From Photobacterium sp. CCB-ST2H9 (GTDB taxonomy: Bacteria > Pseudomonadota > Gammaproteobacteria > Enterobacterales > Vibrionaceae), in contig NZ_CP100425.1 in the NCBI RefSeq assembly GCF_023151555.2, positions 1,612,001 through 1,676,000 of the forward strand: 64,000 nucleotides of DNA, written 5' to 3'. Shown here piece by piece: positions 18,768 to 26,353 of this stretch. The stretch's first letter is position 1. The number at the start of each line of letters is the position of its first letter. The position numbers were made by a program, and so were the translations under genes. A model generated the notes under the pieces. That model was given only the letters and a program-made list of their open reading frames with translations. It searched no databases and was not told the origin of the DNA.

Positions 18768-19754
18768 TTAACGCACTTTTAGCTGACGCGGAATCACTTC
18801 CACACCGGCGCGATAACGTCCTGCCGTGGCATTCAGGGCGAGTTCCAGTGCACTGTCGGCAATGTCTTCGAACTGCTGGGGCAGAGAATGAATCCGCATC
18901 GGCAGAAAATCTAGCAGGCGGTGATCACCAAAGGTCGCAAGCTGAGTGGTTTTCATGAGCTCCGGGTGAGACAGCAAGCAGTCCAGCATGCCTTCAAACA
19001 GGGTGTAAGAGGTGATCAGAATGCTGTCGGGGACGGCATCTTCCTGAATCCACTGTTGTAACAGGCGCTGTCCTTCTTCCGGACTGAAGTGCTCGCCATA
19101 CAGGGTTTTCGCCGAGAGCGCTGTGTTGCCCAGATCCCGGATGGCGGCTTTGAACCCCAGCTCACGTTGCTGAGAAATGCCCAGTTCGGGCACGGCGCCG
19201 ATCAGACCGATGGATTGAGTGTGTGGTTGAATCAGTTGTTTGGTCAGTGCATAAGCACCGTCGTGATCTTCGCTGATCACGCAGGCAAAGAACTCATCAT
19301 CCAGTCCCCGGTCAATGGCGATCACCGGCACGCCGGCAGTCTGTATCTCGCGATAGAAGGGATGGTCAGCAGGCAGGCTACTGGCAACGATCAGCGCATC
19401 AATCCGGCGGGCGACTAACGTCTGGGCCACTTTCATTTCTGTCTCCGGTTCATCATCGGAGCAGCTGATCATCAGCTGATAGCCAGCTTTACGGGCATCT
19501 CTTTCGAGCAGCTTTGCCAGTTTGGCATAACTGCTGTTTTCCAGATCCGGAATGATCAGGCCCAGAGAACGGGAGCTGCCTGCCCGAAGGGCACTGGCGG
19601 CGTGATCCGGCCTGAAATTGTGTTCTTCGACTACAGCCATCACTTTCTGCTGGGTTTTCTCGCTGATCCGGTACTGACTGGCTTTACCATTGATCACGTA
19701 GCTTGCCGTGGTCTTGGAAACCCCCGCCAGCCGGGCAATTTCATCTAGCTTCAT
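18768..19754 (-). CDS. cra: Catabolite repressor/activator Cra (FruR)
   Basis: A 328-residue LacI-family regulator with an N-terminal HTH (MKLDEIARLAGVSKTTASYV) and hinge helix (AASALRAGSS), followed by a periplasmic-binding-like effector domain that in this family senses fructose-1-phosphate or fructose-1,6-bisphosphate. It is divergent from fruBKA, and three sites matching the Cra/FruR palindrome lie between them, which is the strongest support for the name. Cra normally represses fru and activates gluconeogenic genes such as ppsA, which is also in this window. The start has a weak ribosome-binding site but matches the family N-terminus exactly. Confidence 0.93.
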   Translation of the reverse strand: MKLDEIARLAGVSKTTASYVINGKASQYRISEKTQQKVMAVVEEHNFRPDHAASALRAGSSRSLGLIIPDLENSSYAKLAKLLERDARKAGYQLMISCSDDEPETEMKVAQTLVARRIDALIVASSLPADHPFYREIQTAGVPVIAIDRGLDDEFFACVISEDHDGAYALTKQLIQPHTQSIGLIGAVPELGISQQRELGFKAAIRDLGNTALSAKTLYGEHFSPEEGQRLLQQWIQEDAVPDSILITSYTLFEGMLDCLLSHPELMKTTQLATFGDHRLLDFLPMRIHSLPQQFEDIADSALELALNATAGRYRAGVEVIPRQLKVR

Positions 19755-19840
19755 CTTGTGTATTTACTCGAAAAATCAGGGAAAGTGTGGTTTGGATCAT
19801 AGATTGAAACCGGATCGAAAGTCCATTGTTTGCAATTCTT

Positions 19841-19856
19841 GCTGAATCGATCCAGC
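19841..19856. promoter_or_regulatory. Cra operator 1 (upstream of fruB)
   Basis: The 16-bp sequence GCTGAATCGATCCAGC is an imperfect palindrome matching the Cra/FruR consensus GCTGAAWCGWTTCAGC at 15 of 16 positions by my reading. It lies between cra and fruBKA, closest to cra, and could also mediate autoregulation. Confidence 0.82.
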
Positions 19857-19862
19857 ATGATA

Positions 19863-19878
19863 GCTGAAAGGTTTCAGC
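19863..19878. promoter_or_regulatory. Cra operator 2 (upstream of fruB)
   Basis: GCTGAAAGGTTTCAGC is a palindrome with intact outer half-sites (GCTGAA/TTCAGC) and an altered centre. It starts 22 bp after operator 1, about two helical turns, so repressors on both sites would lie on the same DNA face. A -10-like TATACT follows at 19898-19903. Confidence 0.82.
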
Positions 19879-19940
19879 ACTGTATTCAAGCTTATTCTAT
19901 ACTCACTGGTACATCGCTGAAACTTTTTATTTCCCGGCTT

Positions 19941-19956
19941 GCTGAATCGTTTCAGC
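19941..19956. promoter_or_regulatory. Cra operator 3 (upstream of fruB)
   Basis: GCTGAATCGTTTCAGC matches the Cra consensus fully. It lies 75 bp upstream of the fruB start and downstream of the -10-like TATACT at 19898-19903, so it is well placed to block transcription of fruBKA. Confidence 0.88.
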
Positions 19957-20030
19957 TTCCGGTGGATTCAAGCGAAGCACTCAGTAAATCCGGTCAACAG
20001 AGCCGGTCAGCAAACGAGGGGAGTGAACCG

Positions 20031-21176
20031 ATGTTGTCACTGACGCGACAAGACATTGCGCTGAATCAGTCAGCCAATGATAAAACCGCTGCAATTTCTG
20101 CCCTGGCGGGCGAACTGACCCGACAGGGGCTGGTGGCCGAAGGCTATGTCAAAGGTATGCTGGCCCGTGAAGCCCAGAATTCCACATTTCTGGGCAGCGG
20201 CATTGCGATTCCTCATGGCACAACCGATACCCGTGATCTGGTCAATCAGACCGGAGTGAAAATCCACCATTTCCCTCAGGGGGTCGATTGGGGAGACGGT
20301 AACATTGTGTATCTGGCGATTGGGATTGCGGCGAAGTCTGATGAACATCTCGGCATTCTGAAGCAACTGACCAAGGTGCTGTCGGCCGATGGGGTTGCTG
20401 AACAAATTCAGCAGTGCAGCAGTGAAGATGCCCTGATTGCCTTGCTGAATGGCGAAACTCAGCTTGAAGCGGATTTTGATGCCGGGTTGATTGCGCTGAA
20501 TTTTCCGGCGACTGATTTACTTCAGCTGACAGCGGTCGCAGCAGGTTTGATTAAAAATCGCCAGGCCGCGGGCCATGGATTCGTGGCTGATGTGATTGCC
20601 AGCGACCCGTCGTATCTGGGGCAGGGTTTGTGGCTGGCAAAAAGCAGTCAGGATGTTTCGCGCACCACATTGTCATTTGTGACGCCGTCACAAGATGCAG
20701 CGCATCAGGACAAGCCAGTGAAAGGTCTGCTGATGATTGCTGCTGGAAACGGCACTTATCAAAAGCCGCTGAAGCTGATTTCGAAATGGCTGTATCAGCA
20801 GCAGCTGCAAGTTTTGTTTGAAACCGAAGCTGCGAAACTGCCTTCCCTCCTGACTGAATCTGAAGTCACTGAATCCGGGGTTCAGGCGGGTGAGGATGCA
20901 AATTCCGCGGTGTATCAAATTCGCAACGCGCATGGTCTGCATGCCCGTCCGGGTGCCATGCTGGTGAGCGTCGCCAAGAAATTTGAGTCGGCGATACAGG
21001 TTCGCAATCTTCAGGGGGACGGGGCTGCTGTGAACGCGAAAAGCCTGATGAAAGTGATTGCGCTGGGCGTGAAACACGGTCATGAGCTGGAGTTCACCGC
21101 AGACGGTGCGGATGCAACTCAGGCGCTGAACGCGATTGGTGATGCCATTGCGGCGGGTCTGGGTGAAGGCAAATAA
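20031..21176 (+). CDS. fruB: Fructose PTS EIIA-HPr fusion protein (diphosphoryl transfer protein)
   Basis: A 382-residue protein with an N-terminal fructose-type EIIA (active His62 in GIAIPHGT), a central linker domain and a C-terminal HPr/FPr domain (active His304 in NAHGLHARPGA). It passes phosphate from enzyme I to the FruA EIIB. I place the start at ATG 20031 (MLSLTRQDIAL), preceded by GAGGGGAG about 9 bases upstream; the longer frame from 19830 runs across the Cra operators and is not credible. It is the first gene of fruBKA, 14 bp before fruK. Confidence 0.94.
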   Translation: MLSLTRQDIALNQSANDKTAAISALAGELTRQGLVAEGYVKGMLAREAQNSTFLGSGIAIPHGTTDTRDLVNQTGVKIHHFPQGVDWGDGNIVYLAIGIAAKSDEHLGILKQLTKVLSADGVAEQIQQCSSEDALIALLNGETQLEADFDAGLIALNFPATDLLQLTAVAAGLIKNRQAAGHGFVADVIASDPSYLGQGLWLAKSSQDVSRTTLSFVTPSQDAAHQDKPVKGLLMIAAGNGTYQKPLKLISKWLYQQQLQVLFETEAAKLPSLLTESEVTESGVQAGEDANSAVYQIRNAHGLHARPGAMLVSVAKKFESAIQVRNLQGDGAAVNAKSLMKVIALGVKHGHELEFTADGADATQALNAIGDAIAAGLGEGK

Positions 21177-21190
21177 GAGAGGGCAAATCA

Positions 21191-22183
21191 ATGAACACCC
21201 AGACAACTAAAACCGCAGCGAAGCCCAAAGTCGTGGCTGTGAATCTGAATCCGGCGCTGGATTTAACCGGCAGCCTTGCTTTGCTGGAGCCGGGCACAGT
21301 CAATCTGATCGCGCAAAGCTCTCTGCATCCGGCCGGAAAGGGGGTCAATGTGGCCCGGGTTCTGGCTGAACTTGGCGCCGCAGTAACCGTGACGGGACTA
21401 TTGGGCACGGAGAATCAGGATCCCTTCTGTGAGCTTTTTGCTCAGTTTGGCATTGAAGATGCTTTTGTCCGCGTACAGGGTTCAAGCCGGATCAACGTCA
21501 AGCTGGTTGAAGCCAGCGGTCGTGTCAGTGACATCAATTTTCCGGGCGTCGTGGTGACAGAAGATGATGTTGCGTCCATGGGGCAAAAACTGTTCGAACT
21601 GGCTGAACAGCACGAGGTGTTCGTGATTGCCGGAAGCCTGCCGGTTGGTTTGAGTCCGGAGATCTGTGCGCAATGGATCAAAGACCTGAAATCACAGGGA
21701 AAAAAAGTATTTTTTGACAGCAGTAATGACGCGCTGAAAGCAGGCGTCCTTGCTTCGCCCTGGCTGGTGAAACCCAATGATGAAGAGTTGTCTGCGCTTT
21801 GCGGGAAAGCGCTGGAAACCCCGTCTCAGTTGCAGGCCGCTGCAGAAATCATTCACCGGCAGGATATCCGCAATGTTGTGGTGTCCCTGGGTGCAGACGG
21901 GGTGATGTGGCTGGATGAATCGGGTTGGTTGCAGTCGCAGCCGCCAAAAATGACGGTCGTCAGTACAGTCGGTGCGGGGGATACCCTGGTGGCTGGTTTG
22001 TGCTGGGGAGAACTCAATCGCTGGAATAAACAAGAAACACTGAAGTTTGCAACGGCTCTGTCTGCGCTGGCAGTCACCCAGATTGGGGTGGGCGTACCGG
22101 ATGCGGCTGTGCTGCAGCAAACGCTGGAAAGTGTTCGGATTTTTAACGAGCAGCCTGTTGGCCAAAACGTGAACGTTGAATGA
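21191..22183 (+). CDS. fruK: 1-phosphofructokinase
   Basis: A 330-residue PfkB-family kinase. The N-terminal NPALDLT and the C-terminal anion-hole/catalytic motif GAGDT (catalytic Asp264) are present. It phosphorylates the fructose-1-phosphate made by the PTS to fructose-1,6-bisphosphate in the cytoplasm. It sits between fruB and fruA, 13 bp ahead of the fruA start, in the usual fruBKA order. The N-terminus has about 12 extra Thr/Lys/Ala-rich residues before the conserved core, but the ATG at 21191 has a reasonable GAGAGGG site. Confidence 0.93.
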   Translation: MNTQTTKTAAKPKVVAVNLNPALDLTGSLALLEPGTVNLIAQSSLHPAGKGVNVARVLAELGAAVTVTGLLGTENQDPFCELFAQFGIEDAFVRVQGSSRINVKLVEASGRVSDINFPGVVVTEDDVASMGQKLFELAEQHEVFVIAGSLPVGLSPEICAQWIKDLKSQGKKVFFDSSNDALKAGVLASPWLVKPNDEELSALCGKALETPSQLQAAAEIIHRQDIRNVVVSLGADGVMWLDESGWLQSQPPKMTVVSTVGAGDTLVAGLCWGELNRWNKQETLKFATALSALAVTQIGVGVPDAAVLQQTLESVRIFNEQPVGQNVNVE

Positions 22184-22196
22184 CAAAGGTGACGAC

Positions 22197-23939
22197 ATGA
22201 AGATAGCAATACTGACCGCTTGCCCAAGCGGGATCGCAAACACAGTGATTGCGGCGGGACTAATGGAACAAGCCGCAAAAGACCTGAACTGGCAGGCAGA
22301 GATTGAGTGTCTGTCCAGTATTCTTCCGGTACAGGCATTGTCTGATGCAATGGTTGCGCAGGCCGATGCTGTGGTGGTGGTTGCCGATTGCCCGGTCGAT
22401 CTGAACCGGTTTGTGGGTAAAAAACTGTACCAGGGCGGAATGGCCGCCTGTCTGGCCGATCCCAAAGGTTTTCTTGAACAGGCCGTTGCCAGTGCAACTG
22501 TGCTGGAAGAGGCACCTGTCGTCGCTTCAGTTGATACCGTGATTTCAGCGTCCGCCACACAACGGATTGTCGCCATTACGGCTTGTCCGACCGGTGTTGC
22601 GCATACGTTTATGGCTGCAGAAGCGCTGGAAGAAGAAGCCAAACGCCAGGGATATGACATCAAGGTTGAAACCCGTGGCTCCGTGGGTGCAAAAAACCAG
22701 CTGACTGAAGCGGATATTTCCACAGCCGATCTGGTGATTATCGCCGCGGATATCGAGGTCGATCTGAATCGTTTTCAGGGCAAAAAATTATACAAAACCA
22801 GTACCGGGGCTGCGCTGAAGAAAACCCGGCAGGAAATCGATCACGCATTTGCCTTGGCTGCTGTGTATCAGGGCAAAGCGTCTGGTTCATCATCGGAACA
22901 ACCCGCGAAAGAAGAAAAAGCCGGACCCTATAAACACCTGATGACCGGGGTCTCCCATATGCTGCCGCTTGTGGTTGCCGGCGGTCTGGCAATCGCATTG
23001 TCGTTTGTCTTTGGTATCGAAGCATTTAAAGAAGAAGGCACACTGGCTGCAGCGCTGATGAAAATCGGTGGTGGTTCGGCCTTTGCCCTGATGATTCCGG
23101 TGCTGGCGGGTTATATTGCTTATTCGATTGCCGACCGTCCGGGTCTGGCACCGGGTCTGATTGGCGGTATGCTGGCCAGTTCGACCGGAGCTGGTTTTCT
23201 TGGCGGGATCGTTGCTGGTTTCCTGGCGGGTTACAGTGCCAAACTGGTGGCGGAACAGGTTCGTTTGCCGTCATCCATGGAAGCGTTAAAGCCGATTCTG
23301 ATTATTCCGCTGATCGCCAGTCTGATCACTGGTCTGGTCATGATTTATATTGTTGGTGGTCCGGTTTCGGCGGCGATGACAGGTTTAACAGAATTTCTGA
23401 ATAACATGGGATCTGCGAACGCGGTGCTGCTGGGAATTTTGCTGGGCTGCATGATGTGCTTTGATTTAGGCGGCCCGGTGAACAAAGCGGCGTACACTTT
23501 TGGTGTCGGCTTACTGGCATCGCAAACATATGGTCCGATGGCTGCGGTCATGGCTGCGGGCATGGTGCCTGCGCTGGGCATGGGACTGGCAACTTTTCTT
23601 GCGAAGCGCAAGTTCAGTCTGCCGGAACAGGAAGCGGGTAAAGCTTCATTTGTGCTGGGATTGTGCTTCATTTCAGAGGGTGCCATTCCGTTTGCAGCAC
23701 GTGATCCGATGCGGGTGATTCCAAGCTGTATGGCTGGTGGTGCGCTGACAGGCGCATTATCGATGCTGTTTGGTGCAAAACTGATGGCGCCCCACGGCGG
23801 TCTGTTCGTCCTCTTTATCCCGAATGCGATCACACCTGTGCTGATGTACCTGGTTGCCATCGCAGCAGGGACGATTCTGACCGGCGTAACTTATGCTTTC
23901 CTGAAACGGACGGAAGAAGCACAGTTAGCGACAGCATAA
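22197..23939 (+). CDS. fruA: Fructose PTS permease EIIB'BC
   Basis: A 580-residue PTS permease. Two tandem EIIB domains are visible: the first with Cys9 (LTACPSG), usually a non-transferring EIIB', and the second with the active-site Cys130 (TACPTGVAHTFMAAE). They are followed by the EIIC membrane domain from about residue 245 (HLMTGVSHMLPLVVAGG), with roughly nine segments. It imports fructose as fructose-1-phosphate. The start ATG 22197 follows AAAGGTGA; the ORF extends upstream to 22176 but overlaps the end of fruK. It is the last gene of the Cra-controlled fruBKA operon. Confidence 0.94.
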   Translation: MKIAILTACPSGIANTVIAAGLMEQAAKDLNWQAEIECLSSILPVQALSDAMVAQADAVVVVADCPVDLNRFVGKKLYQGGMAACLADPKGFLEQAVASATVLEEAPVVASVDTVISASATQRIVAITACPTGVAHTFMAAEALEEEAKRQGYDIKVETRGSVGAKNQLTEADISTADLVIIAADIEVDLNRFQGKKLYKTSTGAALKKTRQEIDHAFALAAVYQGKASGSSSEQPAKEEKAGPYKHLMTGVSHMLPLVVAGGLAIALSFVFGIEAFKEEGTLAAALMKIGGGSAFALMIPVLAGYIAYSIADRPGLAPGLIGGMLASSTGAGFLGGIVAGFLAGYSAKLVAEQVRLPSSMEALKPILIIPLIASLITGLVMIYIVGGPVSAAMTGLTEFLNNMGSANAVLLGILLGCMMCFDLGGPVNKAAYTFGVGLLASQTYGPMAAVMAAGMVPALGMGLATFLAKRKFSLPEQEAGKASFVLGLCFISEGAIPFAARDPMRVIPSCMAGGALTGALSMLFGAKLMAPHGGLFVLFIPNAITPVLMYLVAIAAGTILTGVTYAFLKRTEEAQLATA

Positions 23940-24271
23940 AGAAATCGGCAAACTAAACTACCTGTTGCTGAAAGATTTGAAAAGAAAAGAGCCCCGGGCA
24001 TCGAATGCCCGGGGCTTGCCACCGCTGCCTACTGAATCTGTGGGCTTGATATGCTTGCGTTGCTATTCTGTTTTCCCCAAATAAAACGCAATCCAGAACA
24101 GCTTTGCACACCAACCGCGTTATTTTGCGTAGGCTCTCCGTGCGATGAATCGTCGCCGGTCAGGCGAATGCGCAATGTTTCCCAATTATTATTATTCACT
24201 CAATGTCATCGGTGATGCATTGATGTTGTTGTATCGACTCTTGATACCCCCTGCGATGACTGCTTTGCGCT
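23940..24271. other. Intergenic region between fruA and a convergent lipoprotein gene
   Basis: 332 bp without a credible gene. It holds the strong GC-rich hairpin at 23989-24016 and AT-rich sequence around 24198-24205. Nothing else stands out. Confidence 0.5.
23984..24016 (-). terminator. GC-rich hairpin; T-run on the minus strand
   Basis: AGCCCCGGGCAT pairs with ATGCCCGGGGCT around a very small loop. On the plus strand no T-run follows, but on the minus strand the stem is followed by CTTTTCTTTTC. It is therefore a good intrinsic terminator for transcripts coming from the lipoprotein gene at 24272-25018, and it may also slow plus-strand fruA transcription. Confidence 0.65.
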
Positions 24272-25018
24272 TTATTCTTGAACTGCATAGAGAATTTCAT
24301 CATCACTGGTAATCAGCAGGTAGGCATCGCCGGGTTGTAAATCCGGTATGCCGCACAAATCCAGCTGCACGGGCTCAAGACCGGTTCCGGCTTCTCCTTT
24401 GGTCGCCGAAATTTCAAATTGATCATTACAGCTCGCCATCAAAATGGGTGATGAAACCTTGCCTGCCGTGACATTCGTTGCACCAGAAGCCGTCGCGGAT
24501 TCATAGTCAATTTTAATATCTGTGTTCGAAAAGACCCTGAACCGGTATTGGTCGGCAGGGACGTCATCATGGTCCCGGCGGACGGATGTCACCTGAAAAC
24601 TGTTGGTGGTTTCTCCGTTGAGCCAGACCACAGCCCACCAGTCTTCACCGCTGTTCAGCAGGGTATTGGTTTGTGCCGGTTCTTCATCAAGCCGGTATTT
24701 GCTGTCCCAGATTCCGATGCTGATATCCAGAGCAGAACTGCCGCCCCATTGATGGGTATACTCGCGATGGGACTCGTTACTGACCGGGCCAAGTTTCAGA
24801 TTGGCTTGCGTGAACAGCTCCGCAATCGCGGAATCAGAACCATTTTTCACAAAAACATCAATCTGATCGCGCGCAGTATTCACAAATGTCAGTCTTGCCT
24901 GCTTATCCAGTTGGCTGCTGCTGCCGGTTGCATCATTGCCCGAACCGCCAGAACCACCACAAGCTGAAACTGTGAGCGCAATCCCCAGACTTAAAGTGAA
25001 ACACCAAAATGGCTTCAT
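24272..25018 (-). CDS. Predicted lipoprotein of unknown function
   Basis: A 248-residue protein with a lipoprotein signal: a positively charged start, a hydrophobic stretch and the lipobox VSAC (C20), followed by a Gly/Ser/Asp linker (GGSGGSGNDATGSSS). The mature part begins with ARLTFVNTARDQIDVFVKNG, which faintly recalls DUF4397-type beta repeats (a value for the 'voN/VDVYVNG' pattern), but I would not assign it. Two cysteines near residues 194 and 221 may pair. It is surrounded by fru and pps genes without an operon partner, and ends 255 bp before a minus-strand terminator. A cell-envelope location is well supported; function is unknown. Confidence 0.75.
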   Translation of the reverse strand: MKPFWCFTLSLGIALTVSACGGSGGSGNDATGSSSQLDKQARLTFVNTARDQIDVFVKNGSDSAIAELFTQANLKLGPVSNESHREYTHQWGGSSALDISIGIWDSKYRLDEEPAQTNTLLNSGEDWWAVVWLNGETTNSFQVTSVRRDHDDVPADQYRFRVFSNTDIKIDYESATASGATNVTAGKVSSPILMASCNDQFEISATKGEAGTGLEPVQLDLCGIPDLQPGDAYLLITSDDEILYAVQE

Positions 25019-25238
25019 CGTCTGCCACCTCTAATGGGATTAATTTATTCTTTTATTAGTAAGCATATTTCAACGAATGGCGCTTTTTTGAGGATTTCAG
25101 AGGTGTCAGAAAAGTTTTCATTAATTAGTTCAATTCTTGAGGTTTTTTGGCTCTCAAAGCTGAGACAAGCCCAAGCGGCAAGAGAAAAAGCGGATGTTTG
25201 GTGGGTGGATAGGGAATGGCGAACGAACAAAGAGAATC

Positions 25239-25269
25239 ACGAAACCATAGTTGCAGTCTATGGCTTCGT
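25239..25269. repeat. Inverted repeat between the lipoprotein gene and ppsR
   Basis: ACGAAACCATAG and CTATGGCTTCGT form a 12-bp stem with one mismatch around a 7-base loop. It lies 31 bp beyond the ppsR stop, so it may end or protect the ppsR transcript. The minus-strand side lacks a clear T-run, so terminator function is uncertain. Confidence 0.4.
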
Positions 25270-25299
25270 TAATTTTATAACATTATCAATATAACTTTG

Positions 25300-26133
25300 T
25301 TAACACATGCGGCGTTTGAGACCGCTGATGTCCAGTAAGCGGGTTGAAATTTCTTCAACTGACAGCGAAGTGGTATTGAGATAGGGGATGGCTTCCCGGC
25401 GGAACATGGCTTCTACTTTAGCAAGCTCGCTCTCACATTGAACTTCACTGGCATACTGACTGTTGGCATACCGCTCATTACGAATGGTAACCAGACGTTC
25501 GGTATCAATGGTCAGGCCGTAGGTTTTGTAACGGTAAGGTTCGATTTCTTTCGGCAGCTTCAGGCTGTTCATGTCATCTGCAATGAAGGGATAGTTCACT
25601 GCCCGGATCCCGAACTGCATCGCGAGATAAAGGCTGGTTGGTGTTTTACCGCAACGGGAAACACCCAGCAGAATAATATCTGCCTTTTCCAGGTTATTCA
25701 GAGAGATTCCATCGTCATGGGCGAGTGTATACTCGATCGCAGCAATCCGATCCTGGTAGCTTGCCGCATCGCGGCTGATACTGTGCGAACGACCCAGCAT
25801 GGCATTCGGCATCATGTTCAGATCCTGGCTGAGCGGCTGTACCAGTGCGTCCAGCACATCGTAAAGTTTTGCCTGGCTTTGGTTGATGACCGCTTTGACG
25901 TCGGGCAGCACAATGGAAAAAAACACCAGCGGTTCAATGCCGGATTCCCGGTAGGCGGCATCAATTTTGTCTTTTACTTGCAGGGCGCGTTCAATCGTTT
26001 CTACAAAAGGGAGGGTCGTTTGACGAATCTCCAGATCGAATTGACCCAGTACAGCATGACCAAGTGTTTCAGAAGTAATCGCTGTGCCGTCAGAAACGTA
26101 AAATACATCACGAAAATCAGATTTGCGGCGCAT
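25300..26133 (-). CDS. ppsR: PEP synthetase regulatory protein (bifunctional Pi-dependent kinase/phosphorylase)
   Basis: A 277-residue DUF299-family protein (PpsR/YdiA). The P-loop is GVSRCGKT at residues 157-164, and the family start ([19 protein letters not shown]) is intact. PpsR uses ADP to phosphorylate, and phosphate to dephosphorylate, a Thr two residues before the catalytic His of PEP synthase; the neighbouring ppsA has exactly this Thr416/His418 pair. It is divergent from ppsA across a 220-bp promoter region, the usual arrangement in gammaproteobacteria. Confidence 0.94.
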   Translation of the reverse strand: MRRKSDFRDVFYVSDGTAITSETLGHAVLGQFDLEIRQTTLPFVETIERALQVKDKIDAAYRESGIEPLVFFSIVLPDVKAVINQSQAKLYDVLDALVQPLSQDLNMMPNAMLGRSHSISRDAASYQDRIAAIEYTLAHDDGISLNNLEKADIILLGVSRCGKTPTSLYLAMQFGIRAVNYPFIADDMNSLKLPKEIEPYRYKTYGLTIDTERLVTIRNERYANSQYASEVQCESELAKVEAMFRREAIPYLNTTSLSVEEISTRLLDISGLKRRMC

Positions 26134-26353
26134 AATAAGTTGAGTCCTTTAAATGATCCTGTAACGATTGGGGCTGACAAACAATTTATAACTATAACCC
26201 TACAGGGTAAGTGTTCTGCTGAGCAAGCTTTTGCCAGTAGTTTGTCTCGAACGGAATCTATTCTGAAGCAAGTTTTTTTTGAATGCTAAAGCAATCGTTT
26301 TCGTTGAGAGTTTGCCCACACAATACAGCTGATCCAATACAAGGAGACTTCCC
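26134..26353. promoter_or_regulatory. ppsR/ppsA divergent promoter region
   Basis: The 220-bp divergent region ends in a strong ribosome-binding site (AAGGAG at 26341-26346) before the ppsA GTG. A partial Cra-like sequence with the core AATCGTTT sits near 26293-26300, but its outer half-sites are poor. Cra control of ppsA is therefore plausible from family knowledge and not shown by the sequence. Confidence 0.4.

Noticed and set aside
25034..25294. 86-codon plus-strand frame between the lipoprotein gene and ppsR
   Set aside because: No ribosome-binding site, overlaps the promoter region of the divergent lipoprotein gene, and no recognisable pattern.
25438..26289. 283-codon plus-strand open frame over ppsR
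   Set aside because: It is antisense to ppsR and runs into the ppsA promoter region; no domain.
26287..26304. Cra-like sequence between ppsR and ppsA
   Set aside because: Only the AATCGTTT core matches; the outer GCTG/CAGC arms are absent, giving about 9 of 16 positions.
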